DNA from: an uncultured bacterium
GTDB lineage: Bacteria > Cyanobacteriota > Vampirovibrionia > Gastranaerophilales > Gastranaerophilaceae
Assembly: GCA_947361225.1 (NCBI GenBank)
Contig: CANAIK010000004.1
Location: 1-56,260, forward strand
Direction of reading: 5' to 3'
Length of the DNA stretch: 56,260 nucleotides
The stretch's first letter is position 1. The number at the start of each line of letters is the position of its first letter. A model generated the notes under the pieces. It made no database searches and was not told the origin of the DNA. It saw only the letters and a program-made list of their open reading frames with translations. The position numbers and the translations under genes are program-made. Positions 9,406 through 17,582 of the stretch are shown in pieces.

Positions 9406-9984
9406 TTATATTTCAAAATTTTTTAAGAATTCTAAGATATCCTTAATTGCTAAACCCCTGTGGGAAATTTTTGATTTTTCAAAATCCGATAGTTCAGCCA
9501 TTGATTTATTTAACCCTTTAACAAGAAAAATCGGGTCATATCCAAAACCGTTGTGCCCTTTTTCTTCCTGTAGAATTTCCCCGGGACAATCCTTTTGAAC
9601 CTGAAAAACAATTTCCCCTTCTTGATTAACTAGAACCATTGCGCAAACAAATTTTGCGTTTCTGTTCTCAATCCCTTTTAATTCTTCTAAAACCCTTTCA
9701 ATTCTCGCTTTTGGAGTATCTGCATAACGAGCGCTGTAAATCCCCGGGGCTCCGTTTAAAGCTTCAATACAAAGTCCTGAATCATCGGCTAAAAAAAGCT
9801 TTGTTTTCCCGTGTTTTCGAGCGCAATCCGCTTTGCAATAAGCGTTTTTTAAAAAAGTATTCCCGTTTTCTACAGGATTAAAAAATTTATCGGTCGGGAC
9901 AAATTCAATCCCGTATTCTTTTGCAATTAAGTTAATTTCATCTATTTTGTGTTTATTATTTGTTCCCAGTGTAATTTTTAACAT
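9406..9984 (-). CDS. rdgB: XTP/dITP diphosphatase (non-canonical purine NTP pyrophosphatase, RdgB/HAM1)
   Basis: Housecleaning enzyme that hydrolyses ITP, dITP and XTP to the monophosphate plus PPi. It is 192 residues, normal length. Family motifs: N-terminal TLGTNNKHKIDEI, the acidic DDSGL followed by GAPGIYSARY, FGYDPIF, and SHRGLA near the C terminus. The ATG directly follows the uppS stop codon, so the two genes are co-transcribed. Confidence 0.95.
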   Translation of the reverse strand: MLKITLGTNNKHKIDEINLIAKEYGIEFVPTDKFFNPVENGNTFLKNAYCKADCARKHGKTKLFLADDSGLCIEALNGAPGIYSARYADTPKARIERVLEELKGIENRNAKFVCAMVLVNQEGEIVFQVQKDCPGEILQEEKGHNGFGYDPIFLVKGLNKSMAELSDFEKSKISHRGLAIKDILEFLKNFEI

Positions 9985-10692
9985 CTATTTCCCCCAGCGT
10001 CTTTGACGATGCGCAAATTCTTTAATTGCCAGTGCAAGTTGTTCTTTATCAAAATCTGGCCAAAGTGTTTCTGTAATATAAATTTCACTATAAGCAATTT
10101 GATAAAGCAAAAAATTGCTAATTCTTTTTTCCCCACTCGTTCTTATTAATAAATCAGGATCGATAAGATTTTTTGTGTATAAATAATTGGAAAAATTCTT
10201 TTCACTAACCTCAACCTTATCTTGGACAATATTTTTTATCGCATTGATAATTTCTTCCCTTGCTCCATAATTAACTGCGACCGATAAAGTTACTCCTTTG
10301 TTGTTTTTTGTTAGTTCCTTAGAATCGGATAGAATTTTTTGCAAATTCGGATTTAAATTATTCAAATTCCCGATAAAGTTTAATTTGACTTGATTTTGAT
10401 TAAGTTCTTCGAGCTCATTTTTTAGGGTCGTTGCGAATAAATCCATTAAAAAATCGACTTCTTCTTTTTTTCGATTCCAATTCTCAGTTGAGAACGCATA
10501 AAGGGTTAAATACTTAATTCCAAAGTCATTGCAGGCTCTTGTTATGGTTTTTAAGGCATCAACGCCTTTTTTGTGACCCATCATCGAAGGAAGGTGCGCT
10601 TTTTTCGCCCATCTTCGATTGCCGTCCATAATTATTGCAATATGTTGCAAATTGGTTTTTTTGACAAGCTCGATAATTTCTTTTTCGTTCAT
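9985..10692 (-). CDS. uppS: Isoprenyl (undecaprenyl) diphosphate synthase
   Basis: cis-Prenyltransferase making the lipid carrier for cell-wall and surface-polysaccharide synthesis, 235 residues. Motifs: HIAIIMDGNRRWAK with the catalytic Asp, ALKTITRACNDFGIKYLTLYAFSTENW (shown here as its key stretch FSTENW), and RTSGEKRISNFLL near the C terminus, where the usual RxSGExRxSNFxLWQ is slightly changed (LLYQ). First gene of uppS-rdgB. Its start has TAGAAT six bases upstream and no Shine-Dalgarno. It is divergent from the PadR gene. Confidence 0.95.
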   Translation of the reverse strand: MNEKEIIELVKKTNLQHIAIIMDGNRRWAKKAHLPSMMGHKKGVDALKTITRACNDFGIKYLTLYAFSTENWNRKKEEVDFLMDLFATTLKNELEELNQNQVKLNFIGNLNNLNPNLQKILSDSKELTKNNKGVTLSVAVNYGAREEIINAIKNIVQDKVEVSEKNFSNYLYTKNLIDPDLLIRTSGEKRISNFLLYQIAYSEIYITETLWPDFDKEQLALAIKEFAHRQRRWGK

Positions 10693-10698
10693 TATCTA

Positions 10699-10704
10699 AT
10701 TCTA
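10699..10704 (-). promoter_or_regulatory. -10 box placed for a leaderless uppS transcript
   Basis: TAGAAT followed by six bases and then the uppS ATG. No Shine-Dalgarno is seen. It lies 33 bases from the opposed -10 of the PadR gene. Confidence 0.5.
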
Positions 10705-10737
10705 ACTTAAAAGACTCATAAATCAAATTTTTTATGA

Positions 10738-10743
10738 TAGAAT
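10738..10743 (+). promoter_or_regulatory. -10 box placed for a leaderless padR transcript
   Basis: Extended -10 TGaTAGAAT followed by six T residues and then ATG 10750. No Shine-Dalgarno is present. Confidence 0.5.
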
Positions 10744-10749
10744 TTTTTT

Positions 10750-11241
10750 ATGATAGAAATTGCAATATTATACATTCTAAATAAATATGATTGCACAATA
10801 TATAAACTCTCGAAATTAATTGAGGAATATTTTTTTGCTTATATTAAAACGAGCGCAGGAACCGTTCATCCGGCACTTGATAGGCTTTTGGATAAAAATT
10901 GCGTTAGTTTTGTTGAAAGAATGTCAAGCGGAGGATTAAAATCCAAAACTTTTTCTATTACAACAGCGGGGATAAAATATTTAGAAGACCTTTTAATTAA
11001 TTTTAGGGAAACTAATCCCAATCGAATAATTCAAGAGGCAAAAGTTGTTCTTTTTTGCTCCAATGTCTTAAGTGTGGGTCAATTAATCGAGTTTAGGGAA
11101 AATTTGTTGAATAATCTTGAATTATACAAATTGAAACTTGAAAAAGGCTTAAAAAACGAATATATTGACCTTAGTGAAACTCAAAAAAAACTTGCGCAAA
11201 ACTCAATTGAAGAAGTGGAAAAATTAATTAAGCTAATATGA
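10750..11241 (+). CDS. PadR-family transcriptional regulator
   Basis: 163 residues. An N-terminal winged helix carries the PadR signature: AILYILNKYDCTIYKL, then SAGTVHPALDRLLDKNCVSF, the usual xxGTxYPxLxRLxxxGxV. The wing and a C-terminal helical dimerisation part (about 95-163) follow. It overlaps the DUF512 gene by four bases (ATGA), so the two form an operon. The regulator may be autoregulatory, and its ligand is not known. The translation start lacks a Shine-Dalgarno. Confidence 0.85.
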   Translation: MIEIAILYILNKYDCTIYKLSKLIEEYFFAYIKTSAGTVHPALDRLLDKNCVSFVERMSSGGLKSKTFSITTAGIKYLEDLLINFRETNPNRIIQEAKVVLFCSNVLSVGQLIEFRENLLNNLELYKLKLEKGLKNEYIDLSETQKKLAQNSIEEVEKLIKLI

Positions 11242-12539
11242 AAATAATTGTTGATAATGTTGTTAAAGATTCAATAGCCGATGAATTGGGGATAAAAAAG
11301 GGCGATGAAATTCTATCTGTTAATAAAAAAGTCCCCAAGGATATAATCGAATACAGCTATTTAATTAACGAGGAATTAGTCGAACTTTTAGTTAAGAAAA
11401 CAAACAACGAATTGGAAGAATTCGAAATTGAAAAGGATTATTTCGAAGATTTGGGAATTATTTTTACTAACGCCGTTTTTGATTCAATAAAAAAATGTCA
11501 TAATCATTGTATTTTTTGTTTTGTCGATCAACAACCCAAAGGATTAAGAGACAGCCTCTATGTTAAAGACGACGATTGGAGACTTTCTTATATTCAAGGA
11601 ACATATATAACTTTAACCAATTTAAGCGAATCTGATTTTAATAGAATTGAAAAATACCATATTTCCCCCCTTTTTGTTTCGATTCACACAACAAACCCGA
11701 AATTGCGGGTGGAAATGACAAGAAATCCTAAAGCGGGGTTAATTCTAGACCAGCTTGAAAGATTCAAGAAAAATAAAATCCAAATTCACGCTCAAATTGT
11801 CCTGTGTCCCGGATACAACGACGGATTGGAGCTAAAGCGAACTTTAGATGACTTAAAAAAATTCAAATCGATTCTAAAATCGCTTGCGATTGTTCCTGTT
11901 GGGATTTCAAAATTTAGAGAAGAAAAATTCAAGCGTGTTAATAAAAAAATTGCCCTTGAAACAATAAAAATGGTGGAAGAATTTAATAAAGAAATTAAAA
12001 AACAAATCGCTTGTGTTTCAGATGAATTTTTTATCATTTCAAACCTTGATGTTCCTGATAAAAAGTATTATGGAGATTTTTTGCAAATTGAAGACGGGGT
12101 GGGCGCAATAAGATTGCTTAAGGATAGTTTTAATAAAGCGAAAAAGAAACTTAAGAAAAAAATTAAAAATAAGACAAAACTTACTGTTGCAACGGCGTCG
12201 AGCGCTGCTAAAATTTTTCTGGAATTTAGGGAAGAAATAAAAATCGAGAATTTGACCTTTGAAGTTATAGAAATTAAGAATAATTTTTTTGGATCCGATA
12301 TTAACGTTGCAGGATTAATAACAGGGTCGGATTTAATTGAAACGATTAAGGATAAAAATATCGAGAATTTGATAATTCCCTCGGTAATGCTAAAAAAAAC
12401 AGGAAATAGCTACGAGGAAGTTTTTTTAGACGGAATTACCTTAGACGAGGTTAGAAATTTAAATAAAAACACAAAAATCCACGTTTTATCGGATTATTAC
12501 AGTTTTAGCGAGATTCTAAAAATTATTAATAATTTATAG
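11238..12539 (+). CDS. PDZ/radical-SAM DUF512 protein (cyanobacterial-type FeS protein)
   Basis: 433 residues. The N-terminal PDZ-like segment (about 1-60, with SIADELGIKKGDEILSVN) is followed by a radical-SAM-like cluster motif with C87, C91 and C94 (CHNHCIFC, Cx3Cx2C). Next come QPKGLRDSLYVKDDDWRLSY and GTYITLTNL, which are diagnostic of DUF512 proteins. A C-terminal domain follows (about 300-433). The family occurs in Cyanobacteria and Clostridia and has no settled reaction. It is translationally coupled to the PadR regulator, which is a mild hint of regulated expression. Confidence 0.88.
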   Translation: MKIIVDNVVKDSIADELGIKKGDEILSVNKKVPKDIIEYSYLINEELVELLVKKTNNELEEFEIEKDYFEDLGIIFTNAVFDSIKKCHNHCIFCFVDQQPKGLRDSLYVKDDDWRLSYIQGTYITLTNLSESDFNRIEKYHISPLFVSIHTTNPKLRVEMTRNPKAGLILDQLERFKKNKIQIHAQIVLCPGYNDGLELKRTLDDLKKFKSILKSLAIVPVGISKFREEKFKRVNKKIALETIKMVEEFNKEIKKQIACVSDEFFIISNLDVPDKKYYGDFLQIEDGVGAIRLLKDSFNKAKKKLKKKIKNKTKLTVATASSAAKIFLEFREEIKIENLTFEVIEIKNNFFGSDINVAGLITGSDLIETIKDKNIENLIIPSVMLKKTGNSYEEVFLDGITLDEVRNLNKNTKIHVLSDYYSFSEILKIINNL

Positions 12540-12601
12540 CAATTTTTCTCCTCCAAAAAACTTTATATTATTATAAGAGATAATTAGGAGAGATAATTGT
12601 T

Positions 12602-12676
12602 ATGAGAATTATTAGTTTTTTTGTGTCTGTAATGAATAAAGTTAACGAATATGACAAAAAATATCGAATTGCTTAA
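12602..12676 (+). CDS. Possible 24-residue small protein
   Basis: An ATG at 12602 is preceded by AGGAGAG at a spacing of nine bases and opens 24 codons to a TAA. The N-terminal part is hydrophobic (MRIISFFVSVM) and the tail is charged (NEYDKKYRIA). It sits between the DUF512 gene and the large hypothetical gene. There is no homology evidence, only the good ribosome-binding site and the plausible amphipathic sequence. Confidence 0.3.
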   Translation: MRIISFFVSVMNKVNEYDKKYRIA

Positions 12677-12717
12677 TTTTTTAGCAATAAATATTATTAA
12701 GAAGTTTTTATTTAATT

Positions 12718-14697
12718 ATGGACAACGTTTCTTTTAAAAGTTCCAATACCAACAATATAAATTCTCCCCAAATTCAACAAAGATTGGATAGTAAGGAGAA
12801 TTTTACCGCACTTGATAAAGAGAAACTAAAACAAGACACAGCCGAGTTTGCATCCAAAGAAATCGAGAAAGAAAAGAACGGTTTTTTTGGAAGAATGATA
12901 AGAAATATTAATCCTAACGGGGTTAAAAAATTCCTAACCGCTTTAGGTTTGACTTTAGGAACCGTTTTTTTCGGCGCCGCTTTAGCTAATAAAAGTTCGA
13001 ATAAAATGGCGCAATTAGGATTAAAAATTGATGATTTATTGTTGAACAACAAAACTTATCAATCAATTACCGATGCGATTAAAAAACAGAAAGAAAAAAT
13101 AGGAAGATTCCTAAGAAAATCTGACACAATTAAAGATATAGAAGAAACTTTTAAAAATAGAAAAGCTAAACCAAGATGCAATGCTTTTAGAGGCTACGGA
13201 CAAGGTTTTGTTTCGATTTTTAGTTTAACTCCTGTTGATATTCTAAAAACAGGCTTGAAAAAGGCAGGGATTGATGAAAAAGATCCTAATTTAATAAAAA
13301 ACGCTGCTGGAAAATTGCACGCTTTACTTGGTGAAAACGCCGAGAAATTTGCGGAAGAATTATATGACAAAAATTCAAAATTAAGCAATAGAGAACTTTG
13401 TCAGAAATTATCCGGATATTTTAAAGATGGAAAAACGAACCAAGAATTCCTTGATTTTCTACAAAACATGCAAAAAGGAAAAGTCCCGGGTTCGGAATTA
13501 TTTACCAATGTCGATATGAAAGGCGGACCAATCGGGGGTTGGTGGCCTGTTAATTTGATTAATTCAATTGGGAAAAAATTCAACAAAGACTTCTCTTTTT
13601 GCAGGGGCAACCTTGGTGATTCTTTAGTTAAATTCAACGTCGTAGACGGCTCTTTAGCGCAAACTACTTTAGGGAAACTGACCCAAAAATCCTTAACCGT
13701 TCCAATGGAATCAATTACAAACTTTGTTAATGATAAATCAGGACTCGGATTTTTCTTAGGGCTACAAATTTTTGGTATGTACAATAACGCTCTTGATGCT
13801 CCTGAGGGTAAGAAAATTGCAACCGTGGCGGATGATTTTGTCGGAACCTTAGGATCAATTGCAATTGCAACACCTTTAGCTTTCGGAGCAACTTATGGAC
13901 TTGCAACTTTAGGTAATCTTAAAGGGACAACTTTATTATCGAAAATTCTAAAGCAGCCGGGGAAATTCTTTAGTATAGGTCTTAATAAATATGAAGGGGT
14001 GAATACTTTCAAACCCGGAAGTAAAAATATTATCCCGAGGGGTTTTGGTTTGTTGTTGAGATTTGCTCTTATTCAAAGGGTTTTTTCTCCAATGATTCAA
14101 AAACCGATTTATAACTTTATTCATAAAGTTTTTGGAAAACCCTATGATAAAAACGAAGAAGAACAAAAAAGATTAATAGAAGAACAAAAAAATACGCTTA
14201 TTCCTGAACTTGGAATAACTCAAGGACAATTGCTGGAAAAAATTCAAAGTAATCCACAAGTGTTAGAAAAAATCCAAAAAGACCCGATGTTACAACGAGA
14301 AGTTGCGTCGAATCCTAAAGTTTTGGTTGATTTATTAGACGGTAAAGAACCCGAAAAAAAACCGATAAAATTGTGCCCTGCAAACGAAGAATTGTTAAAA
14401 AAAGCGAAAATGAACCAAACAGCAGGAACTCAACAAAATAATATTGAATTAAATAAAACCGAACAACCGACAAATTTAGCTCAAAACAATAATTTAAATA
14501 AAACTGCGCCACAAACAAACGAAACAAATCCTTTCGATAATAAAACCGAAGAAAAACCGATTGATAGCGCAACTTATATTCCAAGCAGTGATTTTATTGC
14601 AAAAAATTCAATAAGTGATTCAAAAAACCAGGAATTAAACCAGGCATTTGCAAAAGCAGATAAAGTTCTATCCAAAGCGGAACAATTTATTCGCTAA
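12718..14697 (+). CDS. Hypothetical membrane protein with Asn/Gln-rich tail, lineage-type
   Basis: 659 residues, not recognised. It begins with a polar N/S/Q-rich leader containing VSFKSS, with no signal peptide. Then come a Lys-rich stretch and a hydrophobic segment (about 70-92), charged helices, and further hydrophobic segments (about 340-357, 380-405 and 440-456). A helical part with repeated SNPQVLEKIQKDP-like units lies at about 500-545. The last about 100 residues are N/Q/T/P-rich and look disordered. The SFK leader resembles that of the 44079-45527 protein. The stop codon overlaps that of the convergent TolC gene. No clear Shine-Dalgarno precedes the ATG. Confidence 0.75.
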   Translation: MDNVSFKSSNTNNINSPQIQQRLDSKENFTALDKEKLKQDTAEFASKEIEKEKNGFFGRMIRNINPNGVKKFLTALGLTLGTVFFGAALANKSSNKMAQLGLKIDDLLLNNKTYQSITDAIKKQKEKIGRFLRKSDTIKDIEETFKNRKAKPRCNAFRGYGQGFVSIFSLTPVDILKTGLKKAGIDEKDPNLIKNAAGKLHALLGENAEKFAEELYDKNSKLSNRELCQKLSGYFKDGKTNQEFLDFLQNMQKGKVPGSELFTNVDMKGGPIGGWWPVNLINSIGKKFNKDFSFCRGNLGDSLVKFNVVDGSLAQTTLGKLTQKSLTVPMESITNFVNDKSGLGFFLGLQIFGMYNNALDAPEGKKIATVADDFVGTLGSIAIATPLAFGATYGLATLGNLKGTTLLSKILKQPGKFFSIGLNKYEGVNTFKPGSKNIIPRGFGLLLRFALIQRVFSPMIQKPIYNFIHKVFGKPYDKNEEEQKRLIEEQKNTLIPELGITQGQLLEKIQSNPQVLEKIQKDPMLQREVASNPKVLVDLLDGKEPEKKPIKLCPANEELLKKAKMNQTAGTQQNNIELNKTEQPTNLAQNNNLNKTAPQTNETNPFDNKTEEKPIDSATYIPSSDFIAKNSISDSKNQELNQAFAKADKVLSKAEQFIR

Positions 14698-16046
14698 ATT
14701 CTTGCTCCGGTTGTTTTATACAAACCGATTTTATCAACATAACAATCCATTTTTGCACCAACCAAAAGTTGTTCGATATAATGCAGGGATTCTTTTTTCT
14801 GCAATAAATCAAGTTTGGATATTGCTCCTAAGTTAAATTTGGATTTTGAAAAACCATAGTCTTGTTGTTGAATTTCAAATGCTTTTTTGTTGTTAATAAA
14901 TTTTTTATTATCCATTTTTAAATTATACAAAGAATCATTAATTTCTTGAATTGCAACTAAATTCGTTTTTTGATAATCGTTTAATATTTGTTCATATTTG
15001 TTTTTCTTTAACTTTAAATTAGCAACTCTTTTAAATCCTGTAAATAAAGGCAAATTAGCACTTCCGCCCAGTAGAGAAAAAGCGTTGTTCCAATTAAAGT
15101 TAGAGCCGGAACTAGCGATAAAAGTCATTAGCCCCAGAATATTAATCGAAGGCAAAAACTCTTTTTTAGCAACCCTAATATCAATCCCGCTTGCCTCTAA
15201 TTGTTTTTCTAAAGCCTTGTAATCAGGACGATTGACAATAATTTGAGAATCAATTTCATTGGGGATATTAAAATTATTCCCTAAATTATCAAATGAAATT
15301 CTTTCATATTCTTTAATATTGTTAGCGCTGTCTCCGATTAGAACCGCAAGAGCATTAAGTGCGTTGGTTCTTGCTTTTTGGTAATCCAAAAGGTCGTTTT
15401 GCGCTAGAATATATGCTTTTTGAGCAAGAATTAAGTCATTAGTCGAAGTTAAACCTTCATTGTTGGAAATTTTTTGTAAATTATAAATTTCTTTTCTATC
15501 CTGCGTTAATTTTTCCTGAATTTCAATTAATTTATCAAGTTTTACGATATTATAATAAGTTGTTCCGACTTGAGATACAATAGCAATATTAAGAGCGTCG
15601 GTTTGATAAATAGTTCCTTTAAGAAGGGATTTTTGAACCTTAGTTTTATCGTAGTTTTTCCCAAATAAATCTAGCTCCCAACTTGCCATTAGGGGCATTG
15701 CAAAAGTCCCTTGGGATTTTGTCGAATCGGGAAATTTTCCAAGAATCGGGCTTGCTCCGATTGAAACCTGAGGCATTAAATCGGCTTTTTGCGCTTGAAG
15801 GTTGAGTTTAGCCTGCTCAATTTTAAGGGCTGCTGTTTTAATATCATAATTTTTTTCTAAAGCAGTCGAAATATAGCGCTCCAAATAAGGATCGTCGAGT
15901 TTTTTCCACCAATCGAAATTAATCGAATCAAGAATCGATTTTTGATTCTCAATTTTTTTGTCGAATTCAAGAATAGCACTTGTTGGACTCACTATAAAAG
16001 AAAAACTAAAGAATATTAATAAACTTATAATATAAATCTTTTTCAT
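14694..16046 (-). CDS. TolC/NodT-type outer-membrane efflux channel, partner of EmrAB
   Basis: Outer-membrane factor, about 450 residues from ATG 16046. This start has AAAGGA seven bases upstream and gives a signal peptide (MKKIYIISLLIFFSFSFIVSPTSA). The frame is open 30 codons further, but that extension is not a plausible leader. Two OEP repeats are visible (e.g. VNRPDYKALEKQLEASGIDI, AKKEFLPSINILGLM). It is divergently arranged to marR-emrA-emrB, so it most likely completes that tripartite drug pump. Its stop overlaps that of the 12718 gene. Confidence 0.88.
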   Translation of the reverse strand: MKKIYIISLLIFFSFSFIVSPTSAILEFDKKIENQKSILDSINFDWWKKLDDPYLERYISTALEKNYDIKTAALKIEQAKLNLQAQKADLMPQVSIGASPILGKFPDSTKSQGTFAMPLMASWELDLFGKNYDKTKVQKSLLKGTIYQTDALNIAIVSQVGTTYYNIVKLDKLIEIQEKLTQDRKEIYNLQKISNNEGLTSTNDLILAQKAYILAQNDLLDYQKARTNALNALAVLIGDSANNIKEYERISFDNLGNNFNIPNEIDSQIIVNRPDYKALEKQLEASGIDIRVAKKEFLPSINILGLMTFIASSGSNFNWNNAFSLLGGSANLPLFTGFKRVANLKLKKNKYEQILNDYQKTNLVAIQEINDSLYNLKMDNKKFINNKKAFEIQQQDYGFSKSKFNLGAISKLDLLQKKESLHYIEQLLVGAKMDCYVDKIGLYKTTGARI

Positions 16047-16104
16047 TTCTAATCCTTTTAAAATTTTATTTGCATTTTTTACAATAGAATGGTAGCATAT
16101 TAAT

Positions 16105-16118
16105 GTTGCAAAAGCAAC
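16105..16118. promoter_or_regulatory. Candidate MarR operator (inverted repeat) in the divergent tolC/marR promoter region
   Basis: A perfect 14-base inverted repeat gttgcaaaagcaac sits in the 96-base gap between the divergent TolC gene and marR. On the minus strand TTGCAA within it could act as a -35, with TATTGT about 19 bases further as a -10. A bound regulator would therefore block that promoter. MarR proteins typically bind such short palindromes between themselves and their target pump. Confidence 0.45.
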
Positions 16119-16142
16119 CTGTAATTTAAACAACATAAAATT

Positions 16143-16598
16143 ATGAAAACAAGATATGAAAACACCTTATTTTATCAAATAAACTCAACTGCCAAATATT
16201 TCGACAAATTATTTGAGCAAATATTCAAAAGTGCAAATTTTGGGGTGAGTGCAACCGAACATCTGGCTTTGTCGGTAATTTGCGAAACAAAAGACTGCTG
16301 TCAAAGGGATTTAGCAAGAATTATCCTAAAAGACAGGGCAAACACGGGAAAACTAGCTAAAAATCTGCAAGACAAGGGTTTAATTATAATTACACTTAGA
16401 ACAAAAAATAATAGACCCGTAAAAATTTTAAGCGCAACCGAAAAAGGACAAAAATTAATCGAGGAAACTTTAGTTATATTTAAACCCGTAATTGAAAAAA
16501 TTGAGCAGGAATTCTCAAAAGATGGACTCAATAATATTAAACAATCCTTGCAGAATTTTAGAAAAGTTGTTGAAAAATCAGTTAAAACGAATATATAG
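16143..16598 (+). CDS. MarR-family transcriptional regulator
   Basis: 151 residues with a central winged-helix domain: EHLALSVICETKDCCQRDLARIILKDRANTGKLAKNL (key parts QRDLA and RANTGKLAKNLQDKGLI), a wing with TKNNRPVKI, then SATEKGQKLIEE, followed by a dimerisation helix. It is the first gene of marR-emrA-emrB and is divergent to the TolC gene, the classic arrangement for local control of a drug pump. No good Shine-Dalgarno lies before its ATG. Confidence 0.88.
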   Translation: MKTRYENTLFYQINSTAKYFDKLFEQIFKSANFGVSATEHLALSVICETKDCCQRDLARIILKDRANTGKLAKNLQDKGLIIITLRTKNNRPVKILSATEKGQKLIEETLVIFKPVIEKIEQEFSKDGLNNIKQSLQNFRKVVEKSVKTNI

Positions 16599-16607
16599 GA
16601 GCAAACA

Positions 16608-17582
16608 ATGTCTAGTGAAGATGATAAAAAAGAAATAAAAAGCAAAAAAAGAAAATTTATAATCCCGATTGCACTTTTGGTGGGGATTTTAGGAGGTTTT
16701 TATTTATTCCACCAAAGTCAGTTTGAATCAACAGACGACGCTTATGTTGAAGCTGATATTATTCAGGTTACTCCAAAAGTAGCAGGTCATATCGTTGAAA
16801 GTTACATTGAGGATAACAAGGAAGTTAAAAAGGGCGATATTGTTGCTAAAATCGATGATGAAATTTATCTTCAAAAATACAACCAAGCCCGTGCTAATTA
16901 TCAAAAAGCGCTCCTGAATCAAAAAAACGCAAAAGCAAACTTAGCTGCGAGGGATTCGGAAATTAAACTTGCAAAAACGGATTTGGAGCGCTATAAAACC
17001 TTATATTCTCAAGGGGCAGTTTCAAAACAAGTTTTAGATCAAGCTCAAACGACTTATGACAGCGCTTTAGCTAATCAAACAAGAGCAAAAGAAGATATTT
17101 TTTCTAACGGAAACAATGTTGCAGACGCTGATTTAAAATCTTTGGAGGCGGTTTTAAAACAAGCAAAACTTAACCTTGAATATACAAACGTTGTTGCTCC
17201 TAACAGCGGAGTTGTTACAAACAGAAGAATTGAAAAGGGTTCTTATGTTTCAGTGGGGGCGCCTTTATTTGCGGTTGTTCCCGATAAAATTTGGATAGTT
17301 GCCAATTTTAAAGAAAACCAGGTCGGGAAAATGAAACCGGGTCAAACTGTTGAAATTAAGGTCGATGCTTATCCTAATCGAAAATTTAGGGGAAAAATTG
17401 ATTCAATTCAAAGGGCATCGGGTGCAAAATCAAGTTTATTTCCTCCTGAGAATGCAGTTGGCTCATTTGTTAAAATCGTCCAAAGGATTCCTGTTAAAAT
17501 TGTGTTTGACGAACCAATCGATAAACAAGAATACACAATTGTTTCAGGGATGAGTGTAGTACCTAAAGTAAGGGTAAAATAA
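16608..17582 (+). CDS. emrA: EmrA-like HlyD-family adaptor
   Basis: 324-residue periplasmic adaptor of an MFS multidrug exporter. It has an N-terminal anchor (about 16-36), then STDDAYVEADIIQVTPKVAGHI, the EmrA signature (key part TDDAYVEA). The lipoyl half EDNKEVKKGDIVAKIDD, a coiled coil (about 80-180), the second lipoyl half (NSGVVTNRRIEKGSYV) and a beta-barrel (FKENQVGKMKPGQTVEIKVDA, key part KPGQ) follow. A good Shine-Dalgarno (AGGAGC) lies before ATG. It overlaps emrB by one base (TAATG). Confidence 0.9.
   Translation: MSSEDDKKEIKSKKRKFIIPIALLVGILGGFYLFHQSQFESTDDAYVEADIIQVTPKVAGHIVESYIEDNKEVKKGDIVAKIDDEIYLQKYNQARANYQKALLNQKNAKANLAARDSEIKLAKTDLERYKTLYSQGAVSKQVLDQAQTTYDSALANQTRAKEDIFSNGNNVADADLKSLEAVLKQAKLNLEYTNVVAPNSGVVTNRRIEKGSYVSVGAPLFAVVPDKIWIVANFKENQVGKMKPGQTVEIKVDAYPNRKFRGKIDSIQRASGAKSSLFPPENAVGSFVKIVQRIPVKIVFDEPIDKQEYTIVSGMSVVPKVRVK

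Noticed and set aside
13401-13784. Minus-strand frame of 127 codons inside the 12718 gene
   Set aside because: Shadow frame with low-complexity F/S/P/K composition, no ribosome-binding site, opposite to a well-formed long gene.
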